Assembly (NCBI GenBank): GCA_026770615.1
Contig: MU632290.1
Span: 1-13,900 of the forward strand
Origin: Pavlovales sp. CCMP2436
Taxonomy: Eukaryota; Haptophyta; Pavlovophyceae; Pavlovales
DNA: 13,900 nt
Direction of reading: 5' to 3'
In this document: positions 6,585 through 13,805 of the stretch, one piece after another
Position numbering within the stretch: the first letter of the stretch is position 1
Layout: every line of letters starts with the position of its first letter
The notes under the pieces: model-generated
What the model was told of the DNA's origin: nothing
Databases searched by the model: none
Seen by the model: only the letters and a program-made list of their open reading frames with translations
Position numbers and translations under genes: made by a program

Positions 6585-6930
6585 TTTTGTGTGTAGGCAG
6601 CAGATATTGAACGTACGTACATGTAACCATTGAACGTAATACAATAGCCTCTGGCGAGGGCCAGCCCCCGCACCCTCGGCCTGCGGCGCTTAATTTTTTG
6701 TGTGTAGGCAGCAGATTCTGATCGTACGTGTGATCCCTGCTGCCAGGACTTACGTCTGACGTCGACCAAGTCAGTGAGTGAACAACACCTGTTGAACCAT
6801 GCTGAGCCGCTATATATAAACGTGTAATCCATTAACAGAATAGAATAGCATCTGGCAGGGGCCAGACCCCGCACCCCCGGCCTGCGGCGCTCATAAATTC
6901 TTTTGTGTAGACACTGACAGCAGATTCTGA
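6585..6930. repeat. Imperfect ~110-bp tandem repeat, second unit split by an insertion
   Basis: Unit 1 starts TTTTTGTGTGTAGGCAGCAG at about 6585 and includes GGGCCAGCCCCCGCACCCTC and GGCCTGCGGCGCT. Unit 2 starts at about 6694 and has the same start and, after an interruption, the same end at 6839-6890. A third start lies at 6899-6930 (TTTTGTGTAGACACTGACAG). The interruption is the 84-bp element at 6737-6820. Confidence 0.75.
6735..6822 (-). mobile_element. 85-bp repeat, right arm; insertion flanked by a likely target duplication
   Basis: It is the inverted partner of 4417-4504. CGTGTGATCC at 6727-6736 and CGTGTAATCC at 6821-6830 flank it, while the uninterrupted unit 1 has a single CATGTAACC at this place. 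This is what a mobile insertion with a 9-10 bp target duplication would leave. The element ends are not inverted repeats of each other. On its sense strand it contains CGTAAGTCC, a splice-donor-like word. Confidence 0.65.
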
Positions 6931-6937
6931 ACGAGCC

Positions 6938-7567
6938 TTGGTAGCCTTGGTAGCCTTGAGCGGCGTCTCCGCGTGCGGCCCGCCGCCGCGCGCAGCAGCG
7001 CCCGCTGCAGCGCGCGACGCACGTCCACTTCAGGACCCGCGCGAGACGGGTGGTCGAGAGGTGCCAGCGAGTACCTCGAGTGGACAGCATCGCGACGCTA
7101 CGAGCGCGCACACTGCGGCGGCCGCAGGGAGCAGCATCGTCGTCGTAGCCTTGGTAGCCTTGAGTGGCGTCTCCGCGTGCTGCCCGCCGCCGCGCGCAGC
7201 AGCGCCCACCGCAGCGCGCGACGCACATCCACTTCAGGACCCGAGCGAGACTGGTGGTCGAGAGGTGCCAGCGAGTACCTCGAGTGGACAGCATCGCGCC
7301 GCTGCGAGCACGCACACTGCGATGGCCGCAGGAAGCAGCATCGTCGTCGTAGCCTTGGTAGCCTTGAGCGGCGTCTCCGCGTGCTGCTCGCCACCGCGCA
7401 AAACAGCACCCGTCACAGCACGTGACAGAAGCAATAGCATGGTGGCGAAAAGCAAAATCATGGTGGCGAGCCAGGCAGCGCCCCCCTCGGGGGGCGCAGT
7501 TGCAGCTGCACGCTCGCGCAGCACAGGGAGCAGCGGGGCTACGATGGCGGAATACTCGATAGACTAA
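6938..7567 (+). repeat. 204-bp tandem repeat, 2.4 copies, in one open frame
   Basis: GCCTTGGTAGCCTTGAG starts at 6944, 7148 and 7352, an exact 204-bp (68-codon) period. The plus-strand frame stays open for 209 codons to TAG, giving VALVALSGVSAC, a Pro/Ala-rich stretch, then GGREVPASTSSGQHR in each unit. There is no ATG start. The opposite strand is also open across the repeat, because a period divisible by three keeps any stop-free frame open. It could be an exon of a repetitive protein, but nothing decides it. Confidence 0.75.
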
Positions 7568-7727
7568 CGTGTCCTATGTATGACAGCGCGCCTAGAGACA
7601 ACGATCTTTTCAGTCCGAGGTCTCAATCGCCTCCCCGGCGCTCAACTAAACGCCGGGAAGGGAGGTGCGGGGCCAAACCGACTTAACCAAAGGGTGCCCA
7701 ACTATAACTAACTAGGGGCCAAAGGCG
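7568..7727. other. Spacer with a GC-rich hairpin
   Basis: CCTCCCCGGCG at 7630-7640 pairs with CGCCGGG and GGGAGG at 7651-7666 around an AT-rich loop. No gene is supported. Confidence 0.35.
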
Positions 7728-7807
7728 TAAAGCACCAAGAATTGAACTTGGGACCTCGACTTAAACAGGCCGGGGTCCTACACCAACGGCATTCGACTAG
7801 GAATCAC
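7728..7807 (-). pseudogene. tRNA-like remnant or tRNA-derived repeat
   Basis: On the minus strand, CCAAG TTCAATT CTTGG (7735-7751) is a perfect T-arm with a 7-base loop and is preceded by a variable-loop-like AGGTC. A CGGC/GTCG stem with loop CTGTTTAA resembles an Asn(GUU) anticodon arm with one extra T. GTTGGTGTAGG resembles a D-loop. The acceptor ends pair poorly. I read it as a decayed tRNA or a SINE head. Confidence 0.3.
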
Positions 7808-7989
7808 TTCGCCGACGAGTCGGGTCGGCGCCTGATGCCTGCTCCCAGGCTGCTACATAGTGCGAATGTCATCATTATCATATTCAAGTAACTATCAACT
7901 TCACCAGAAAGTTACTTTCGTTTACTGTGTCCGTCGGGGTCACATAAATCCGAGCGGCACAGCTTTACCGATATGTATTATATTTTATG

Positions 7990-9246
7990 CGGCCGGTCTT
8001 GCCGCTGTGTGTGCGCTTGTGCCTCAAAAGGTTGCCCGCCTCAGTGATCCTCTACTCACAGCTCGGCTCGTCGCACGCGTACGGCCGCTCGCCGCTGTGC
8101 GTGCGCTTGTGCCTCGTAAGGGCGCCCGCCTCAGCGGCGCGGTACGTGCAGCCCGGCTCGTCGCACGCGTACGGCTGCTCGCCGCTGTGCGTGCGCTTGT
8201 GCCTCGCGAGGCTACCCGCAGTAGTGGCACTGAAGTCGCAACCCGGTTTGTCGCACGGGTACGGCCACTCGCCGCTGTGCGCACGCTTGTGCGTCGCTAG
8301 GGTGCCCGTCTCAGCGGCGCGGTACGTGCAGCCCGGCTCGTCGCACGCGTTTGGCTGCTCGCCGCTGTGCGTGTGCTTGTGCCTCGCGAGGCTACCCGCA
8401 GTAGTGGCCCTGAAGTCGCAACCCGGTTCGTCGCAGACGTACGGCCGCTCGCCACTGTGCGTGCGCTTGTGCCTCGTGAGGGCGCCCGTCTGAGTGGCGC
8501 TGTGGTGACAGCCCGGCTCGTCGCACGGGTAGGCCGAGCGCCGCTGTGCGTGCGCTTGTGCACCTTGAGGGTGCGCGCCTCAGCGGAGCTGAAGTCGCAG
8601 CCCGGCTCGTTGCACGGGTACGGCCGCTCGCCGCTGTGCGTGCGCTTGTGCACCTTGAGGTCATTTGACCGAGTGGCGCTGTAGTGACAGCCCGGCTGGT
8701 CGCACGGTACCCGGCCGCGAGCGCCGCTGTGCGTGCGCTGGTGGTTCGCAAGGTTCCCAGAATCAGCGGCGCTGAAGTTGCAGCCCGGCTCGTCGCACGG
8801 ATATGGCCGCTCGCCGCTGCGCGTGCGCTTGTGCCTCACGAGGATGCTCGCAGTAGTGGCGCTGTACTCGCAGCCCGGCTCGTCGCACAGGAACGGCCGA
8901 GCGCCGCTGTGCGCACGCTTGTGGTTCGCAAGGTTCCCCGAATCAACGGCGCTAAAGTTCCAGCCCGGCTCGTCGCACGGGTACGGCCGCTCGCCGCTGT
9001 GCGTGCGCTTGTGCCTCGTGAGGCTGCTCGCAGTAGTGGCGCTGTACGCACAGCCCGGCTCGTCGCACGGGAAGCGACGCTCGGGCTCCTCACCCGGAGA
9101 GGCCGAGTCCGCTCGAGCCGCTCGAGCTCCCCGGAGTCGTCGCTCGTGCCTCCGACCAGCGTGCAGTACTCGAAGGAGCCGAGCGCGTGCGCGCACCCCC
9201 GGCGGGGGCACACGTGCGTCCCGCCGCCGCGCGCCCGCTTCGCCAT
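7990..9246 (-). pseudogene. C2H2 zinc-finger array gene, 12 fingers, broken
   Basis: Twelve fingers of 30 residues (90 bp) run from about 9075 down to 7990, each of the form CDEPGC-x12-H-x3-H with the linker HSGERPY, the classic Krüppel-type DNA-binding array. Fingers 2 and 3 have lost a ligand (CDEPGWNF, and HKRTR in place of HKRTH). Three lesions break the frame. One is a shift near 9075-9100 between the N-terminal part (ATG 9246, MAKRARGGGTHVCPRRGCAH) and finger 1. The second is a one-base loss near 8530 between fingers 6 and 7 (GGGTAGGCCG where others have GGGTACGGCCG). The third is TAG at 8052-8054 inside finger 12. Fingers 8 and 10, and 9 and 11, are near copies, so a two-finger 180-bp block was duplicated. 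As an intact gene it would act as a nuclear DNA-binding regulator; here it is decayed, or carries sequence errors. Confidence 0.85.
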
Positions 9247-9270
9247 GGCGGAGCTGGCCACGTACCAGTA

Positions 9271-9360
9271 GTATTGACAAATCTAATAAAAAGTAATAAA
9301 CATCTAATAAAAAACTAATAAAATCTAATAAAATACTGATAAACGAATAAAATTATTGTA
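9271..9360. repeat. AATCTAATAAA simple-repeat tract
   Basis: The words CTAATAAAA and AATCTAATAAA recur about eight times. The base composition drops sharply here from the GC-rich zinc-finger region, marking the start of the AT-rich block. Confidence 0.75.
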
Positions 9361-9580
9361 TTTTACGGCACTATGGTACGGTGCCCGTACCTTGTCGTAT
9401 ACTCTTCTGTAATATATTACCATCATGGTATGGATAATTTGTCGTTTTTGTCGTTTATTGATATTTTGCGTACTTTTGATTAGATTTGTCAGTACGTACA
9501 TACCACTCTGCCGTCACGTATTTGATACATATGCGGACCTTACTGATTTAATTGATCTAATAAATCTAATAAATACAGCG
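9361..9580. other. AT-rich spacer without a gene
   Basis: GGCACTATGGTACGG and ATCATGGTATGG near 9366-9430 resemble words that recur after 9780. The open frame starting at 9425 runs into the inverted copy of the dispersed repeat and is not credible as a gene. Confidence 0.4.
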
Positions 9581-9779
9581 TGGGAACACGACAAACAGCA
9601 ACCAGCAGATCATCTCCCTGAACGCCCTTGCCCGGGCACACTACCGGAGATCCATCGGTACGTACGCGCGGTGGCGCCCAAGCCAGCGCAGCCAACTAAG
9701 GCACGCAGCAGGCAATGGACGACGCAGCGCTCAGACCAGCACAACATTCAGAACAGTCAGACACCAGCTTGAATCCCTA
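9581..9779 (+). repeat. Truncated copy of the dispersed repeat, inverted relative to 3804-4255
   Basis: From TGGGAACACGACAAACAGC to TTGAATCCC it is the reverse complement of 3820-4012 with few mismatches and a 4-base insertion (CGGTACGTACGCG for CGGCACGCG). It ends at the family's fixed end, facing the viral block. It is inserted in AT-rich DNA on both sides. Confidence 0.88.
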
Positions 9780-9835
9780 CCATAAATATACATACCACAA
9801 TGGTACGCTATTCTTATAGATTTTATTGATTTTGA

Positions 9836-10260
9836 TACATCGGCGCCCGTGCCGAAGGCACTGAGAAGGTACTACATAATGCTATTAATCTTTGATATAT
9901 TAATTTAATCTGTCATAAATACGGTAAAATACTTATATATACAGACCAGCAAAACATTCAGAACAGTCAGACGCCAGCTTGAATCCCTATCAGTCAATAT
10001 ATTGGTAATCTATATTTAAACCATATTATGTACGTCACTATGTCGTTAGAACCTATACAATCGGCCGCCCGTGACGTAGTCACTACTGAATACTGTTAAT
10101 CTATCATAGATACGGAAAAACATTGATATACACCGATAAGACACATATAAACCTTTTGATTTACGTCACTATGTCGTATGAATCTATACATCGGCCGCAT
10201 CTTTAAGAAGATATTGATAAACTGTTATACTCTGATAGATACTTATATGCTCTCGATAGT
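9836..10260. repeat. Degenerate ~130-200 bp repeats at the edge of the viral block
   Basis: TACATCGGCGCCCGTG (9836), TACAATCGGCCGCCCGTG (10056) and TACATCGGCCGCATC (10189) each precede TGTTAATCT or TGATAAACTG and AGATACGG/AGATACTT words. TACGTCACTATGTCGT occurs twice, before the second and third. No coding frame is present. Confidence 0.5.
9942..9994 (+). repeat. Short copy of the dispersed repeat inside the AT-rich block
   Basis: Bases from CAGACCAGC to AATCCCTATCAGT match 3814-3865 in reverse complement with one or two changes. It lies 160 bp inside the longer inverted copy and is truncated further. Confidence 0.85.
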
Positions 10261-10310
10261 ATGGTATAGCTTCGTTAAGGGTCGCACGGTGCTTAATAGG
10301 TCTATCGGAA

Positions 10311-10468
10311 AATCCAAAAAAATCCTAAAATCCTAAAATCCAACCTTAAATGAAAGTTTCTATTATACATATATAAATATATGTATATATATATATATAT
10401 ATATATTCATTTTCGAAAATTGGAAATGTTTTATTTAAGCTTGGATTTTTGGATTTTTGGATTTTTTG
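10311..10468. repeat. Large imperfect AT-rich inverted repeat with a (TA)n loop
   Basis: The left arm 10311-10352 (AATCCAAAAAAATCC through CCTTAAATGAAA) pairs with the right arm 10429-10468 (TTTATTTAAGCTTGGATTT through GGATTTTTTGG). The loop contains (TA)n at 10383-10407. It could fold into a hairpin of about 40 bp. The rest to 10679 is AT-rich spacer leading to the coiled-coil gene. Confidence 0.55.
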
Positions 10469-10679
10469 GGGGTTTTCTCTTTTTCTCCTTTTCTCCTTCT
10501 ATAATGTTTATATTATATATATATATCTTCTCAAAAAAGGAGTAAATATAGTAGGTATAATAGTAATAATACATATACACCCATTTCCTTGGTAGGACAA
10601 GTTTCGGCTTAATTTTACGCAACGATAGGATCGCGTATTTATATAAAAAATTAAAATCTAATATATATGTATAAGAGCA

Positions 10680-11146
10680 ATGGATAATAACCAGAAAAAA
10701 CGAAAATCAGAATTCGATGAACTAAAATTAGAATCTTATGAACTAAAATTAGAATCTAATGAACGAAAATTATACTTTGAAACTCGAGGTGTTAAGGTTA
10801 AATACGAATATGTTATGTCTAGTTTTGCTCTTTCCATGAACAATGTTTAACCGATAAAATTATTCTTGATAATGAATTTCTTAAATTATATCATTCAAAA
10901 ATGATTGAAACTACAAAAACTATCATCAAATTAAAGCAGATTACTGATGATGACAATAATATGATTACAAACCCAAAAATCTTGCTTGCTGAATACGAAT
11001 TTTCAGAAGCTAAAAAAAACTTCGAAAACTATCTTAAAATTGTATTGTCTGATACACTCAAACATATAGAAAATATATATATATCAACTGATGATATTCA
11101 AGAGTATAAAAATATTATGGATAGCAATCATTCGGCTAAAATTTAA
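10680..11146 (+). pseudogene. Lys/Glu-rich helical virus-like protein, one frameshift
   Basis: ATG 10680 opens a 56-codon frame (MDNNQKKRKSEFDELKLESY, with a second ELKLESNE) ending TAA at 10850. The frame one base over then continues without interruption as LTDKIILDNEFLKLYHSK through NHSAKI to TAA 11146, and includes an internal ATG at 10901. Losing one T in the GTTTAA at 10845-10850 would explain the break. Together the span fits a protein of about 155 residues, largely helical, with a short ELKLES tandem motif. I do not recognise a family. Codon use and composition match the viral-like block. Its 3' end overlaps by 11 bp the minus-strand ORF 11136-11294. Confidence 0.55.
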
Positions 11147-11294
11147 CGCTAAGGATATAATCACGTATTTTTGTTATCTCTTCATATTGACGTGCCAATC
11201 GTTCCAATTCGCAACTGCTTTCACGAATTCGTGTATTCCGATAGTCATAATAGCTATAAGACCGAATACCGATAAGATTATATCCATTCGACAT
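11136..11294 (-). CDS. Small unrecognised ORF or C-terminal remnant
   Basis: From ATG 11294 the minus strand gives 52 residues: MSNGYNLIGIRSYSYYDYRN, then a charged helix (CELERLARQYEEITKIRDYI) ending SVKF before TAG 11136-11138. The frame is open upstream without a further Met to a stop near 11407 (KIVGTRNIQSRFTTSIIPR), so it may be the tail of a longer, decayed gene. The plus-strand reading of the same DNA is hydrophobic and less protein-like. Function unknown. Confidence 0.4.
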   Translation of the reverse strand: MSNGYNLIGIRSYSYYDYRNTRIRESSCELERLARQYEEITKIRDYILSVKF

Positions 11295-11333
11295 ATACTT
11301 CACATAAGATAAAAATCTCCATATATATCTAGG

Positions 11334-11532
11334 GATTATCGACGTGGTAAATCTACTTTGGATGTTCCTGGTTCCGACTATTTTACACTTTTTAAAATGT
11401 TGTTATACTCATATTAACGATGATATTGATACCTCTGATGCGGTTATTATATATAGAAAAAGATCTTGCTTGTATAATTATTCAAAGAGCTTATCGAGAA
11501 TATATTCAAAAAAAATATTATAAAGTTATTAT
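11334..11532 (+). pseudogene. Decayed gene with an IQ-like motif
   Basis: The plus strand reads DYRRGKSTLDVPGSDYFTLF and KMLLYSY to TAA 11415. It then continues in other frames as NDDIDTSDAVII and, from about 11448, IEKDLACIIIQRAYREYIQK. IQRAYREYIQKK fits the calmodulin-binding IQ pattern, and IIQRxxR words are common in giant-virus proteins. At least two frameshifts separate the parts. It meets the convergent LamG gene end-on at about 11529. The remaining plus frame beyond 11532 is antisense to that gene and is not counted. Confidence 0.4.
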
Positions 11533-12983
11533 AAATCTAGCATGTCCTCGCGTTCCAAATCTTCGGTTGACGAGACTACTGTCATGCTCTGAATTTTATC
11601 TGGGTATGAAATCCATGCCTTATTTACTGCGTTACTAATACTATTATTTATCACGCCTAGATGTAATTTATTAGTATTTATGAAAAGTGGCATGCTGCCG
11701 CCAAAATTCAAAGGATTTACCGTAGTTCGTGCTGTGCGATTATCTGATAAATATATTTTAAAGTCGGCAATGTTATGACTCTCCGCATAGCCTGTAAAAC
11801 GCAATAAATTATTATTAACACCGGCACTGTAAGACATATCGAATCCAGCTGAAGTGTTACTTAACGTAGTAGTGGATTTCGTACCATTAAAATATAAATC
11901 TATTAAAATTTTATTATCTGTACCTACTAACCGATTTATAACGATCTCTATCGATGTCCATGCGCTAGTCGAAAGTAAACCTTCACTAGTGCTGCTATAT
12001 GATGCTGAAGCGTTAAATTGAGTATAATTCCAGTTAGCATCGATGAACATATACGAAAGCTTGGAATTGTTGACTCGTAGCATCATACCACGTGATAAAG
12101 TACCCGCTCCACTGCTCATTGTATCGGCACCGAGATCAGCAACCTTAGATAGCTTCCTAATCGAGAATATGGGTGTGTCTTTAGCTGTTGTAGTATTTAA
12201 ATTCATTCTGAACAACAATCTCATCCCTGCCGCGTTTGCTGTTTTGCTAGCTATCGATATAAACGTATTAGTGGTCGCAATATTCGCATAAACGGTATAC
12301 GGATTGAGAACTTTGATACAACCGTTTCCTAATCCAAGACTAGAGTCACTATATAACGTATCAGTCGTACCAGTCCCGCTACGAATTAGTGTTATAGCTC
12401 GACCAAAAATATCATTAAGAGTACTATTAAATCGGTATTCTACAAATGATGTTATTACGTCAACGATTTCACTCGATAATTCATTAGTACCAAGCCAGGC
12501 ACGTGGTAGACCCGCCGAATAAAATATTATACAGATAGGCAGAGCTGTGTAGCTATTATATCTGAATCTATCGTGTTGATAGACCGCTACTAGTTTGGCG
12601 TGTAATTGTCATCGACCTATTGATAGTTTCATTGACGAATGTCGGAGGCAATTGTGAACAATATATTAAATTGGGCTCTACGATATAAATAGGGAATGTG
12701 ATCCCTATATCTTTTGCAATTGTGAACAATATATTACGTTGGGCTCTACGATGTAAATAGGGAATGTGATCCCTATATCTTTTGCTCCATCTGGGTAAAT
12801 TTTAACGTCACTTCCATTTGTCGGTTTAGTCCATCCGATCTTTGTACCATTATCAGACGCGACAATCGAGGGATTACTAAATTGCTTTTTTATCGAGTCG
12901 TTAATGACCTTCGCTAAAGCACCTAATGACGCTAACCCCTTTATTACGAATTTAAAAAAATTCGATACACCACCGATATCCAT
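11529..12983 (-). pseudogene. Virus-like surface protein with LamG/ConA-like C-terminal domain, split
   Basis: ATG 12983 starts MDIGGVSNFFKFVIKGLASL, a hydrophobic or amphipathic helix, then IGWTKPTNGSDVKIYPDGA. The frame ends early at TAG 12705 inside a 68-bp tandem duplication (12648-12783). Ignoring one unit, the same frame runs on as PPTFVNETINRSMTIT. A one-base shift near 12600 leads into a frame open from 12608 to TAA 11529 (AKLVAVYQHDRFRYNSYTA onward, about 359 codons with no Met before 12224). The C-terminal half shows concanavalin/LamG-like signatures: SAWTSIEIVINRL, KILIDLYFNGTKS and HNIADFKIYLSDNRTA. Such jelly-roll lectin-like domains in viruses usually sit on virion surface or fibre proteins. 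Original length would be about 460 residues. It follows the next gene by 12 bp, suggesting co-transcription. Confidence 0.6.
12648..12783. repeat. 68-bp tandem duplication inside the LamG gene
   Basis: Unit 1 (12648-12715) and unit 2 (12716-12783) begin GCAATTGTGAACAATATATT and end CCCTATATCTTTT, with three mismatches (TTAAATTGG/TTACGTTGG and GATATAAAT/GATGTAAAT). Sixty-eight is not divisible by three, so the duplication itself breaks the reading frame. Confidence 0.9.
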
Positions 12984-12995
12984 CTTAAGCCCGTC

Positions 12996-13805
12996 TTAAG
13001 AAAATTGTGACGTTATCAATATGTCAAATATTATAGTAAAAGCGCTCTCTCCAATGATTAACGCTTGATTTGGATCTCCGTAACTTATGAGGTGTCCAAA
13101 CGCGACCGAATCGCCAGTACACACCCATATTGTAAGCATTTTGCGGTACGATAATATCACACGTCGCACCATCCTCTCGTGAATTTGCGCCGGTAGCATT
13201 TTCATTATATGGAATAGCAAAATACGACGACCCTGTGCGTAAAACTAAATCGTTAGCTCCAACAACAAGATTATCCAAACCGATGCCGTTTTTATACAAT
13301 AAACTTATGGGTTTTACAGGACGAATGTAAGGCGCTAAAATTTTATATTCTTTGTCATAATTTAAATATTCAGTGGATAATCTATTTGACATAACACATT
13401 TGCGCCACATTTTAACATTAGTAAATGATTTACCAGATGTGTACTTTCTTTGATGAAGTTTAATATTATATTTTCCGATAATATTAATAGGTTTTATTAA
13501 TTGAACGCTAGCAGAATTTCCATTTATATATACAGTTAACAATCTTGTTTTTGATATAGTAAAATCGAATCGAGTCACACCGCCAAGTATATAATCGACG
13601 TTGTCAATAGTGAGATAATCTAATCCTGTGCTAGTATTTAATGTATGTATATCGCAATTTACTGATGATGCACCTGAAATATTTTGGAAATCAAAAGACA
13701 AGCCTCTGATAAATTCTAATTCTGAAGGCATCGGACTGTCAAGTATGGTAGCAAATCCAATACTGAGAATTAAATCGTATGAATATGGTACACTATCGTT
13801 AATAC
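12996..13805 (-). pseudogene. Second LamG/ConA-like virus-like protein, 5' truncated, one frameshift
   Basis: The minus-strand frame is open from the repeat junction at about 13805 (CINDSVPYSYDLILSIGF), well before the first ATG at 13731 (MPSELEFIRGLSFDFQNISG). LamG-like signs are RFDFTISKTRLLTVYINGNS and SFTNVKMWRKCVMSNRLSTE. The frame then reads GLDNLVVGANDLVLRTGSSY and DGATCDIIVPQNAYNMGV, and near 13118-13126 changes quality. The frame one base over continues TGDSVAFGHLISYGDPNQAL and ends FDILITSQFS with TAA 12996, just 12 bp before the next gene's ATG. That tight spacing supports the second frame as the true end. The start is missing, cut off by the dispersed repeat at 13806. It was probably a virion surface protein, related to its neighbour by fold. 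Confidence 0.55.

Larger units (their letters stand above)
9780..13805. mobile_element. Decayed AT-rich virus-like insertion (endogenous viral element)
   Basis: This 4-kb block is strongly AT rich compared with the GC-rich host-like DNA. It contains closely packed ORFs on both strands with Asn/Lys/Ile-rich products, 12-bp gene spacing, two adjacent LamG-like surface proteins and an IQ-motif remnant. These are features of algal DNA viruses and virophage- or polinton-like elements. No hallmark gene (major capsid, packaging ATPase, DNA polymerase, integrase) is visible, so the assignment is inference. Copies of the dispersed repeat flank it in inverted orientation (9581-9779 and 13806-13900). 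Confidence 0.55.

Noticed and set aside
6389..7315. 308-residue minus-strand frame
   Set aside because: It crosses the 204-bp repeat, the 110-bp repeat, the inserted element and the JmjC exon in antisense. Composition is Arg/Cys-rich off-frame type.
7630..7666. Rho-independent terminator
   Set aside because: A GC hairpin without a T-run, in DNA that is eukaryotic in character.
7990..9075. CRISPR-like array from regular repeats
   Set aside because: The 90-bp units are fully coding and differ at the finger helices; this is a zinc-finger array, not repeats with unrelated spacers.
7987..9296. Long plus-strand frames across the zinc-finger region
   Set aside because: They are antisense to the C2H2 array and are open only because the 90-bp period is divisible by three. 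They have no recognisable domain.
9425..9772. 115-residue plus-strand frame
   Set aside because: It joins AT-rich spacer to an off-frame reading of the truncated dispersed repeat.
12043..12522. Plus-strand frames inside the LamG gene
   Set aside because: Antisense to a frame that is open for about 359 codons with domain-like features.
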